Of a DNA stretch of 64,000 nucleotides, positions 55,441 to 64,000 are shown one piece after another. The stretch is taken from NCBI GenBank assembly GCA_001414485.1, contig LLEY01000002.1, positions 620,001-684,000 of the forward strand. Reading direction: 5' to 3'. The notes beneath the pieces are model-generated. The model made no database searches and was not told the DNA's origin. It was given only the letters and a program-made list of their open reading frames with translations. How positions within the stretch are numbered: the stretch's first letter is position 1; every line of letters begins with the position of its first letter. Position numbers and translations under genes: made by a program. Source of the stretch: Calycina herbarum. Its lineage: Eukaryota; Ascomycota; Leotiomycetes; Helotiales; Pezizellaceae.

Positions 55441-56856
55441 ATGCCGAAACGAAAACGCGCTGCCGCTCCCGCGGATCCCATCGAACGAAAAAGAGAAGAA
55501 ATTCGAGAACATCTACTCCAAGGCCAAAAACTCCTCCAACGAGCCCTCAAGACCCCGAAAGGCTTTGCGCGACAGAAGCTCGGAAAACGCCTGCAAAATG
55601 CGAAAGCCAAGGGTGTTGAAGGACTGGAGGATAGAAAGAGGATCAACAGGGAAATCGAGGCATTGAAGGGGCTGGACATTGAGAAGATGACCGAAAACTA
55701 TTTGTGCAGAACCATTTGCAAGGTGAAGAGGATGGCGGAGAGCGAGACTCTGCCAGAGGAAATCAAAGAGAAGGCGGCGAAGAAAGAGGGAGAAGGCGAA
55801 GGGTTGGCAGAGGAGATGATAACGGCTAGGAATAATGTCACGAGTGGCATGTTAAAAACACCAAGTGTGCAGGTCGTGTTGGGGGAGGTTATGAGGGGAT
55901 TGTATATGGTTATGGGGATCCCGATGCCAGAAAAGCAGGTCAAGGGCAAAGGCAAGGGAGCTGTAGTCGTTGCGAAACTTACCGAGGTCGAACCCCAATC
56001 GGAACGAAATATTACCAAGGAAATGAAGGCGGTCAAAATCGAACAAGACGACTCCAATTCCATTTCAGATTCGGGATCATGGGGAGGTATCGACAGCGCG
56101 GGTGAAGAGGACCCACAACCACCCAAACGCAGAAAGACAATTGAGGGTGAACAAGAATCAGACTTCGATTCGGACTCTTTATCCAAATACGACGGGCTCT
56201 TGGGGTCGTCGGATTCAGAATCCGACGTGGAGCTGGACACAGAATCTTCCTTCAAAGACGCTAAAATTTCAGAAGGACGACCCCTAAAGCTCTCCCTGTC
56301 ACCTTCCCCGCCACCACAAGCTGATCGAAATTCAAAACCGAAATCTGCCTCGAAAGCGAAGCCTCCCTCCACGAAAAAAACTACCTTTCTTCCAACATTG
56401 TTAGGTGGCTACTTCTCGGGTTCTGAGTCCGACGGCTCTGATATTGAAGACCTCGAGGTTGTGGCACCTGTAGTCAAGAAGAATAGACCTGGTCAGATGG
56501 CACGAAGGGCGATAGCGGAAAAGAAATTTGGCACGGGAGCAAATCACATCAAACTTGGACTCGGCTCAGTCGCTGAAGTTACTGGTAGGGATCAAGGCTG
56601 GGATGCAAAGAAGGGTGCTCAAGGAAATGACTCTGGGCGAGGAAGAGGCCGCGGACGAGGTGGAAGAGATTTTGGTGGTTCTGGACGTACATCTGGAGCT
56701 ACAGGCGAAAATGCTGGGCCGCTTGGCGATGGGACAAGAGGATTGGGCAAAAAGGATGATGCTGGTGTATTGCATGCCAGTTGGCAAGCAGCTAAGAAGG
56801 CGAAGGACTTGCAAAAGACGGCTAAGTTTGAGGGCAAGAAAGTCACATTTGACTGA
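55441..56856 (+). CDS. Bud22-like ribosome biogenesis protein
   Basis: A single exon of 471 residues. Bud22 (SRFBP1 in animals) is a nucleolar factor needed for 18S rRNA processing. The N-terminus is a basic helix (MPKRKRAAA, then QKLLQRALKTPKGFARQKLG). The centre has acidic, Ser/Asp-rich stretches (DSDSLSKYDGLLGSSDSESD). The C-terminus carries the family signature: KKNRPGQMARRAIAEKKFG, a Gly/Arg-rich run (GRGRGRGRGG), and LHASWQAAKKAKDLQKTAKF followed by a GKKVTFD end. Length fits the family. The start codon follows a long untranslated leader without an upstream in-frame ATG. Confidence 0.9.
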   Translation: MPKRKRAAAPADPIERKREEIREHLLQGQKLLQRALKTPKGFARQKLGKRLQNAKAKGVEGLEDRKRINREIEALKGLDIEKMTENYLCRTICKVKRMAESETLPEEIKEKAAKKEGEGEGLAEEMITARNNVTSGMLKTPSVQVVLGEVMRGLYMVMGIPMPEKQVKGKGKGAVVVAKLTEVEPQSERNITKEMKAVKIEQDDSNSISDSGSWGGIDSAGEEDPQPPKRRKTIEGEQESDFDSDSLSKYDGLLGSSDSESDVELDTESSFKDAKISEGRPLKLSLSPSPPPQADRNSKPKSASKAKPPSTKKTTFLPTLLGGYFSGSESDGSDIEDLEVVAPVVKKNRPGQMARRAIAEKKFGTGANHIKLGLGSVAEVTGRDQGWDAKKGAQGNDSGRGRGRGRGGRDFGGSGRTSGATGENAGPLGDGTRGLGKKDDAGVLHASWQAAKKAKDLQKTAKFEGKKVTFD

Positions 56857-56859
56857 GAC

Positions 56860-57440
56860 CTCAATTCTGAATGAAAGAAAATATCAAGATACCCACATGC
56901 TTATTTGCTCAGCAGGATCGCAATACAACATTGTCCTATTACAAGAATACCTTTCCTAAAGAGATTTCCCTAGGGATTTGGGGGAGAGTAAGTTGACCTC
57001 GATTTGTGAATAGCGCCCTACTTAGAAGGTGCCTTGGTCGTTATTCGTCCCAGCAGTGGCCTTTGCTAAACTCCATTTTTAGTCGTCCTTATCCAAAAGG
57101 AGCCAGATATTTACCTTCGCCTGTATGTTTGCACCTGATGCTCGCATTGATAACCATTCAACAAACTCCTCAATTTGGGTTTGAATAAATCTCTTGTTCT
57201 AATGGTACAGAGGCAATGACTTTTGCTTTTCATTCTAACAGGCTAACAAAACCGGATGCTCGATAACCCTCAACCCCTTCAGTGGTGACCATTCCCCTAT
57301 TCCACAGACCATCGAACCCTATCCAACCACATATCCAAGCCATAATCACCTCAAGGGTCTCTCCATGGACCTTTGAATCCTCCCAACCCAACACCACCTG
57401 ATCCTTGAAACACTTCCTGCTTTGACAGCTCGGCATTACG
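56860..57440. other. Non-coding gap
   Basis: Convergent 3' regions of Bud22 and the small secreted protein gene; no feature seen. Confidence 0.45.
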
Positions 57441-57444
57441 AAGT

Positions 57445-57833
57445 TCAATAGCTGGCACAGGGTGGTGGAAATATTGCTTTGAGTGCGGCATTTATAGATG
57501 GAGAATGGCAACCAGGGCATCGACAGTACTATTTTATTGCATTAGCACAACTCTTTCTCGTTCACTCGATTACTCGTTCGAGTTTCATATCATTTCTTTA
57601 AAACGTACCTTGGCTGATCCAGTCGCGTTACTTGCACTGCCCGCATATTCCACACATCCTATCAATGTCTTCTTCGCTGCTGCATCTGTTTGTGCATTTA
57701 CGGCGTTTTGCGAAATACAGAGACTGGAATTTATGACATCTAGGCATGCGTAGTCTGTCGTGGGGCATTCGTTCTCGGCATTCACACCCATGAATGCGAA
57801 GCAGAGAACGAGTTGGCTGATTGATAGACGCAT
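57445..57833 (-). CDS. Small cysteine-rich secreted protein (effector-like)
   Basis: Two exons (57833-57609 and 57528-57445) give 102 residues. The signal peptide MRLSISQLVLCFAFMGVNA is followed by a mature chain of about 83 residues with eight cysteines: four in exon 1 (ENEC, YAC, SLC, IGC) and four in exon 2 (YCRCPGC and PPPC). The intron has donor GTACGT, a CTAAT-type branch and acceptor ATAG. Without splicing the frame stops shortly after exon 1 and loses half the cysteines. Even cysteine number and small size fit disulfide-stabilised secreted proteins. The spacing is not that of CFEM or hydrophobins. Function is unknown. Confidence 0.7.
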
Positions 57834-57839
57834 TGTTGA

Positions 57840-58840
57840 TAAGAGCTTGTGGTTGTGGAGTCTGTCTTTTTCAACTATCTCGAAAAATATTTTCAGGGAC
57901 TCTTTACATTATATATTTCTCCTTTTCAGTATCATTTATTTCAAGGATCAGCGCGGCAAACATTGGCTGTTTTCTGGTTTACCACTATTAGAATGATCTG
58001 GACTGTTAACACATCCTATCCTATTGGTCTTATGTTGTCATACCCTACTTGGCGAGTGCCCCCCCCCCCCATCAAGCCCCGCACCGGATAGCTGTTGATT
58101 TAATAATACTGTATACTCGGGTATGTGGATATTTAATCCGGGTTTAATCATCGTTTTTCCGTCCCGGGGCAATGGAATAGCCAACAGAATCGCATCAAAA
58201 ACTTTCATTTATCTTTACTTAATATGAATTATCCTTATTTTCATTATTGAGAGTTAGAGTCGACGCGTGATTTCATTGAGTCCTTTGAGATATCTTTTAC
58301 GCTGATAAACTCGATGAAAATCAATACCATAATGGACGATGCTGTACACTCGGCAGTTGGGAAGCCCCTCATGATAAGCCCGAGTCGAGGTCTTAAGTAT
58401 CTTGGTCCTCTCGACTGCAATTTACCACCATATTATGGGCTTTTTATCCTTATGAATACAAATTAACCTAAGGCGCAGTTTTTCTAAAGTTCTTGCCACA
58501 TCCGGACCGTGCCGGACAGAAGCGACCACCACAGACTGCACTTGATATTAGCTGCCGACACTTCCACTTCCAAGAATAGGATCACTATAGCTCTGGAATT
58601 GCCATGGACCCTTCTCATCTCAGCCCCTCCTCTCGATAGGATGAAAAGTAATATAAACTGTTATCTCTAACTCTCTTCGGCATTTCAGCCTTCGAGTGTC
58701 ATATTCGGAGAAGAATTGACCCAACATTTCCGAGCAAGACTTATTGAAAAGACCCGTACGACATTCTTCCTAAACTCTCTCTTACTTCCCTCAGTGTTTC
58801 GTATTGTTGCTACTACGGATTTTTCGACGCAAACCTGCAA
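57840..58840. other. Non-coding gap with poly(C) tract
   Basis: Contains a 12-C tract (58059-58070). TATAAA at 58652-58657 is about 185 bp upstream of the DUF1996 start codon. No gene was recognised. Confidence 0.45.
58059..58070. repeat. Poly(C) tract, 12 nt
   Basis: Twelve consecutive C on the plus strand in non-coding DNA. Confidence 0.9.
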
Positions 58841-58841
58841 G

Positions 58842-60196
58842 ATGCAGTGGAATACATTTCTCATCCTCGCCCTCACCGGCGCGAGTGATGCCCTCATCCG
58901 CTTCCAATGTTCCCAACTAGTAACCCAGCGACTCGATCCCCTCGTCAGTCCAGGTCTAGTTCCCTCCTCACACGTCCATCAAATTGTCGGCGGTGTATGT
59001 ATTTGCTATCCTATCCCAAACTCTTTAACTAATCATATCAGAACTCCTTCAACGCAACCATGGACCCTAAAAAAGATATGCCTGGCGAATCCACATGTAC
59101 AACCTGCGAGTTTGCAGACGACTTTTCTAATTATTGGACCGCAGTACTCTATTTCCGTGCTAAGAACGGGACGTATAAACGTGTTCCCCAACTAGCGAAT
59201 GCAGGGTTTGAGGGCGCGGCCGGGGGGGGCATGACGGTTTATTATATGCAGGATCCGCTTTATGATACGGCGCAGAAGGATAAGGTTCAGGCTTTTAAAC
59301 CCGTAAGTTCACTCAAGACAAGAAATTAAATAGGAGTTCGCGGGGTTGAATTGGGAAAGTACTGACGAAAACTAGGGATTCCGTATGTTTATTGGTGATA
59401 TCATGGCGAGAAGCCTTGATGAGGCGGCAAGGTTTAGGCAACTTACTTATACTTGTCTTGATACTTTTGGGACGAGGGGACCTGAGACTTTGGCTTTCCC
59501 CAGTCGAGTTTGCAAGGAGGGGATTATGTCCTCGCTTCGCTTTCCTAATTGTTGGGATGGTGTTAACCTTGATAGTCCTGATCACAGTAAGTCAACGCTT
59601 CATCGCTCGTCACAATTCATCCCATTACCGTGGCTTCCAGGAGGAAGAAACAGTCTTCCCTCCCCCCAAGATATCCGACGACTCTTGGGTCTCCTCCAAC
59701 AACTAAACACAAACTAACTCCCTGCCTTTTCCAGTGGCACACATGTCCTACCCCGAATCTGGGACCTTCGAATCAGGCGGTCCTTGTCCCGCCTCGCACC
59801 CAATTCGAACCTCCCAAGTCATGTTCGAGGTCATCTGGCAAACCACACAATACAACAATAAGGAAGACTGGCCTGAGGATGGAAGTACACCTTTCGTGTG
59901 GAGCTTTGGCGATGGAACGGGGTATGCTAATCATGCCGATTATGTGTTTGGATGGAAGGATGATAGTTTGCAGAGGATTTTGGATACGCCTTGTTATGTT
60001 AATTGTACTGCGGTCGCGAAGATGCAGACTATTGCGGATATGAATAAGTGTTCGCAACCAAAGGTTGTAGATGAGGATATTGATTCTTGTAAGTCCAAAT
60101 CTCATGAGACGGTTGGGGAAACTCGCTAACTTGTCAAATTTAGGGCTCCCGGCTCTTCCTGGTGGATATCAAGTTGATCGTGGTCATGGGTCTTAG
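58842..60196 (+). CDS. DUF1996 domain secreted protein
   Basis: Five exons (58842-58994, 59042-59302, 59376-59586, 59735-60088, 60144-60196) splice in frame to 343 residues. A signal peptide (MQWNTFLILALTGASDA) precedes LIRFQCSQLVTQRLDP. The DUF1996 landmarks are present: HVHQIVGGNSFNATM, a CTTCEFADDFSNYW block, RVPQLANAGFEGAAGGGMTV, FPNCWDGVNLDSPDH, CPASHPIRTSQVMFEVIW and DYVFGWKDDSLQRIL. These extracellular fungal proteins are upregulated on plant material or stress in several species, but the reaction is unknown. The chain ends shortly after the domain with no WSC or GPI region. Confidence 0.92.
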
Positions 60197-60199
60197 ATT

Positions 60200-60642
60200 T
60201 GTTGCGCAGAGTATTAGTACAGGAAGGAAACGAGTTATACCAGCTTAGAGTATATGGGAGACTTCCTTAATTAGTTATATGTGTCAAATCTTTCGACGTT
60301 ATCTCTATATCGCCAATGTCCCGTTTTGATCTTGTCTACTCTGTTGGTTTTCACAGCCCCTGTTTTGTAAATAACCTTCGTGAAAGTGAAAGTGAAATCA
60401 CTAGTCGTTGAAGTCAACAGATACTCATTGAAGCATTTTTTGTATCATGAGGCCTGGCCTGATCCCTCAGCCTAGAGCAACAGAGAGATGTACTTAAGAG
60501 CAGGGGCTCTCCTCTACTTCTAGTCATGGACATCTTCTACAAGCAATCGTAATACTCCAAGCGACACTACTACTCCAGACCTCTAAACAGTACCTATCTC
60601 GCAACCATACACCGCACCAAACTTTCAACATAACATCGCAAG
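60200..60642. other. Non-coding gap
   Basis: 3' UTR of the DUF1996 gene and the promoter of the first F-box-like gene; nothing else seen. Confidence 0.45.
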
Positions 60643-61173
60643 ATGAAACCTCCGCACGAAATATTGGATATCTCACCAGCGTCAAACACTACAAGTTCCA
60701 GTGCTCCTGGACATTCTGGTATCAAGACACAACCTGGCAAAGAGAACACCAAGAACACTAAGCACGAAAGTCTTGAAGAAGCAACTGGTCAAGAAGCTAC
60801 AGTTTCCATCCAGGTATCACAAGAATCCACTATGGTAAATACATATACTCTCTCATCAAATTCTCCTCTAACCTGGACACAGGTCCCCCATCATAGACAC
60901 CGGCTCTACCTCATCAACGCCACGCAGCCCAAAAACAAAATCATCCTCAGCGATCTTCCTAACGAACTACTCTTTATTATAATCAAGAAACTACGCCTAA
61001 TCCACTCAGCGTGCCTCGGACTCACAGCAAAGAGATTCTACCAAATCAACTGGGATGCTCGCAGCAAACTCAGTCTCATAAGTGATCCTGAGGACTCCAA
61101 ATCCTGGAATCTCTTCCAAAGAGCACGACTTTGTGAATTAATCAACGCTTATGTAAGAATGACATATTGGTAG
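60643..61173 (+). CDS. F-box-like protein, copy 1 (possibly truncated)
   Basis: Two exons (60643-60834, 60883-61173) would give 160 residues. The 48 nt intron (GTAAAT, CTAAC, ACAG) is stop-free, so it might be retained. The low-complexity N-terminus is followed by an F-box-like motif LSDLPNELLFIIIKKLRLIH and SACLGLTAKRFYQIN. The end (RARLCELINAYVRMTYW) stops earlier than copy 2. In the same frame past the TAG a relic (VLSRDFMDG) resembles copy 2 further on, so this copy seems cut short by a stop. F-box proteins recruit targets to SCF ubiquitin ligases. It has two tandem paralogues, at 61995 and 63328. Confidence 0.6.
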   Translation: MKPPHEILDISPASNTTSSSAPGHSGIKTQPGKENTKNTKHESLEEATGQEATVSIQVSQESTMVNTYTLSSNSPLTWTQVPHHRHRLYLINATQPKNKIILSDLPNELLFIIIKKLRLIHSACLGLTAKRFYQINWDARSKLSLISDPEDSKSWNLFQRARLCELINAYVRMTYW

Positions 61174-61179
61174 GTACTC

Positions 61180-61994
61180 TCACGAGATTTTATGGACGGA
61201 ACAGCTGGTTATACTGCAATGACGGAATCTTCAGCTATGCTCCCGATGAACCACGACGAGATCTTGTAAGAGAATTCGTTTTGCGTACTAGAATAAGCTC
61301 TCTTTCTGGTATAAGATCGTGATGGGACATGACGCCTGAGGAATAGTATGAGAATGCAAATGGAGAGAACAATTATAAGGAGTCGATCATGAAGCGGTGT
61401 GGGGTAGTTAGTGAGCCTAGGTATCTGTGAATTTAAGCACAGCATATTTTCTTCTGAACAAAGTAATCTCATCTTTGAAGTGCAAAATGTTCAATAACCG
61501 AGTATTATAGTTGAACTCTTGTGTCACATAAAGATATAAAAGTTGAGACCCAGGGTTTTTATTTTAACCTCTTCTTTGATAACTTTTACTTAAAAGAGAA
61601 ATGATCTAAGAACATCTTATAATGTCTTTGATAAACTAAACTGAATCACTGTTGGGAGTCATTTTTGTTAATCTCACCGTACCCTAGGATTGTTGTAAAA
61701 ACAGGAAACCTTTTGCTGTCCTCTAGCATTTTCTTTGCCTCCATTTTGTGTAAAAAGATTTATATGTTTAATTGGGTTGACATTCTATCTGTGAATGAAA
61801 TTTGACATGCCAAGACCATGACGAACGCTTAGTGAAGCAGTTATTGCAGATTGCTTGCTGCTTTCAACTCTACACATGTACCTAGAAGTATTTAAGAGTG
61901 CTTGGTCTTCTAGCTAGCTTTCTCATTATCAAATCACAGACATCAACAAACTTCTACGCTGGTTTATATTACTAATACGATCTTACAAACTTAT
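61180..61994. other. Gap between F-box-like copies 1 and 2
   Basis: Non-coding. The left part retains decayed coding similarity to the C-terminus of copy 2; the rest is promoter-like. Confidence 0.4.
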
Positions 61995-62693
61995 ATGGCT
62001 TTGCAGCAAGACCATATATTACTGTACAGGCCAAGAACAGCAGATATGGAGTCTCTTCAGAAAATTCTGAACGACCTACCTTCCATCAACAACCATACCA
62101 CGGATGCAGCTCAACAGCTAGCACATGCTAAGACTTGTAAGGGTGGAGAGTCAGCACATGCCACACATCAGCTTGTTGAGCAGCCAAGATCCAATGATAG
62201 AGAGAGTCCTAAAGAAGTCACTGCAGATGCTGACACTGCCGTAAGGCCACTTCCTTCCTCCCTCTCATCAGAGACAAATATATTTACTTGCTTACAGGTT
62301 GAGGATGACGAGAAAACAAACACTTCCAGCGATATCACCACCGTCTCTGAACGAAAGCCACTTCTCATCAACTGCCCTGATGAAATCCTCTTGAAAATCA
62401 TTAATGAACTTGACCCAGTCTCTTCTGCCTGCTTTTCCCTGACTGCAAGAAAAGTCTACGGAATTCGTCAAGAGGTTCACGGCAAAGTTAAACTCCACGA
62501 CCATTGTGAAAAGGTAGAGCTATGTCAATTAATCAACACTTTCATGGAGGAAGGAGGGTATAGATATCTTGTTAAATGTCAGGATTTCAAAGGACGTTGG
62601 AATCATAAACGATGGTTCCATGCAAAATACTATCCTGGGGTATTTGTAAAGGCAACCTGGCTTGAGAGTCTGAAAGATGAGGGCAGAGATTAG
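61995..62693 (+). CDS. F-box-like protein, copy 2
   Basis: Two exons (61995-62240, 62298-62693) give 213 residues. A 57 nt intron (GTAAGG...TTACAG) sits at the position seen in copy 1. The F-box-like helix pair reads LLINCPDEILLKIINELDPV followed by SSACFSLTARKVYGI. After it come VELCQLINTFMEEGGYRYLV and a C-terminal tail with RW, YYPGVF and WLESLKDE. An alternative start is ATG 62046. This is the only copy in the trio with the full length open. No substrate-binding repeats (LRR, WD40, Kelch) are present, so the target is unknown. Confidence 0.68.
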   Translation: MALQQDHILLYRPRTADMESLQKILNDLPSINNHTTDAAQQLAHAKTCKGGESAHATHQLVEQPRSNDRESPKEVTADADTAVRPLPSSLSSETNIFTCLQVEDDEKTNTSSDITTVSERKPLLINCPDEILLKIINELDPVSSACFSLTARKVYGIRQEVHGKVKLHDHCEKVELCQLINTFMEEGGYRYLVKCQDFKGRWNHKRWFHAKYYPGVFVKATWLESLKDEGRD

Positions 62694-62699
62694 GATGAT

Positions 62700-63327
62700 A
62701 ATGATGACGATCTTTATTTTGCTCAGATTGGGATGGAGAAGGGCCCATATGACTACAAGAGAGGAAACGATGATGAATAAGAGGGATTTGATCTAGGGCA
62801 GAGAGTATATAAATGAGGAAGAAGAATAATGAGGGTTGGGATGTTGGAGAGGGCATGATGTGAGCACTTCAGGGCGGCTAGAGATTATTAATATTAGGTA
62901 CTTGTGAATCTAAGCTAGCTATTTTATTTTTATACAAAGTAATGTGATGTAGCTCAAGCTACTATGTACATGAAAAGAGGAAGGTAATTCATTTTTTCTT
63001 GAAGGAAACTTCATTATACTCCAATTCCCTTCTGCCGAAAATACTTAGTCTCGTAGCTTAGTATCACTTTATCCTAACTTCTCAGACTACCTGTACAAAA
63101 TCGCTGACAATTTCTCCCCAGTCTAGTGCATCCAACATATTGTTTAGTGAATTCGTATTTGAAATACAATGGCTCGCTTAACCTCCCCCCCCCCCCCTTT
63201 CTACATTTTACGCTAGACATAAAAGAATTGGGCATTCTTCCTGTGGACTCTTTTCTCTTCTAGTCAAAAAAGTTCTACCTAAAGATTGACTGTCATCCTT
63301 CAACCAACAAGAAATACAACAACAGCA
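62700..63327. other. Gap between F-box-like copies 2 and 3
   Basis: Non-coding, with a 15-C tract at 63185-63199. No gene recognised. Confidence 0.4.
63185..63199. repeat. Poly(C) tract, 15 nt
   Basis: Fifteen consecutive C on the plus strand, about 130 bp upstream of F-box-like copy 3. Confidence 0.9.
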
Positions 63328-63984
63328 ATGGAACGCACACAAGACCCACCAGACAAGACAAAATCTATGAAAAACTCCCCAAACCCAATGGGAGTTGTTA
63401 CTAGCTCACTTGAACAACTTTCAATTTCCATTCCGCCAACAAACAAGATGACTAATAAATCAGCGGGACCTTACTCACCCACCAAATGAGGACCACACAG
63501 TACGACCATCATTCATTTGCTAAAGACTTTGTTAAACATACTAATACAAGCACAGGTTATCCCAAAGACGAAACACAAACAACTCCCCAGATGTCCAACA
63601 TTCCTTAAAAGGCTCACTCAATCTTTTCCCAGATAAGCTCCATGTCGAAATCATCAAGGATATAGATCCAATTTCTTCAGCATGCTTGTCACTCACAGCG
63701 AAACGATTCATGCGCCTCTACACGGTGATCCATGGAGAGACAAAGGTTAAGTTTTCTAGTAAATGCAAAGAGGTGGAATTATCTTTATCTGTCTTGCTAG
63801 AAGCTTTGTTTGAGGAGGGAGGCTATACATATGTTGTTTATGCCAGCTGGTTTATGCCAGCGATCGCTATTTGCGGGGATGTAACAATTGGACTGTATAC
63901 TATCCTAGCTTTTTTGCCCCTACAAAACTAGTCAAAGAAGAAATTGAGACTGAGCGCAGGGAAATGGAAGATCCGTATTACTAG
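63328..63984 (+). pseudogene. F-box-like protein, copy 3 (stop, frameshift, 14 bp duplication)
   Basis: Exon 1 from ATG 63328 meets TGA at 63487-63489. After an intron-like end (CTAATACAAGCACAG at 63555) the F-box segment FPDKLHVEIIKDIDPISSAC reads in a shifted frame. SLTAKRFMRLYTVIHG and EALFEEGGYTYVV match copy 2. At 63836-63861 the 12 bp GTTTATGCCAGC occurs twice with period 14, shifting the frame. Without the extra unit the tail (RYLRGCNNWTVYYPSFF, and on to TAG 63982-63984) aligns with copy 2's YYPGVF region. The copy is therefore dead by at least two lesions. Confidence 0.75.
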
Positions 63985-64000
63985 TGCAACTATAACAACA

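Noticed and set aside
55698..56372. 224-codon minus-strand ORF, Ser-rich
   Set aside because: Shadow of the Asp/Glu/Ser-rich part of the Bud22-like gene.

Overview
The window reads as nuclear DNA of a filamentous ascomycete (Pezizomycotina). Coding regions carry short introns (about 46-190 nt, mostly GT(A/G)NGT donors and CTAAC-like branch sites). Gene content is typical of such fungi: AA9 and AA11 LPMOs, GH7, DUF1996, HET and NACHT proteins, a type III PKS and Bud22. Several AT-rich, TpA-rich blocks and C-to-T type stop codons in decayed genes suggest past repeat-induced point mutation (RIP) or a similar process. A Leotiomycete is my guess for the class; the sequence alone does not prove it.

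Layout. 0-10 kb: a copper P1B-ATPase, a complete but inactivated Tc1-type transposon with TA target duplication, a pseudogene with five in-frame stops, and two copies of a ~200 bp MITE-like repeat. 10-14 kb: an AA11 LPMO with two chitin-binding domains, then a decayed gene. 15-30 kb: a BTB/POZ family in three states (no start codon plus frameshift, intact, and stop-ridden). Two of these copies share a divergent neighbour fragment, so a head-to-head gene pair was duplicated in inverted orientation. Between them lie a six-exon P450, a divergently transcribed membrane methyltransferase-like gene, a truncated tRNA-Ser-like sequence and an intact NACHT/NLR-like gene. 30-40 kb: two AA9 LPMOs, a coiled-coil protein, a small membrane protein, a four-exon orphan gene assembled here from short exons, and a type III polyketide synthase. 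41-49 kb: a graveyard with two RNase H-like pseudogenes (one lacking an intron the other has), a HET-domain pseudogene and a ~0.5 kb non-autonomous DNA transposon. 49-64 kb: a short-chain dehydrogenase, a GH7 cellobiohydrolase, Bud22, a small cysteine-rich secreted protein, a DUF1996 protein and a tandem trio of F-box-like genes, the last broken by a 14 bp duplication.

How the genes may work together. GH7, two AA9s and the AA11 form a scattered set of secreted polysaccharide-degrading enzymes. The three LPMOs each need a copper ion, and a copper ATPase lies in the same window; the functional link is only inference. NACHT, HET, BTB and F-box genes are fast-evolving families of the kind linked to non-self recognition or ubiquitin targeting, and here most of them are duplicated or broken. 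Bud22, the ATPase and the SDR look like ordinary conserved genes.
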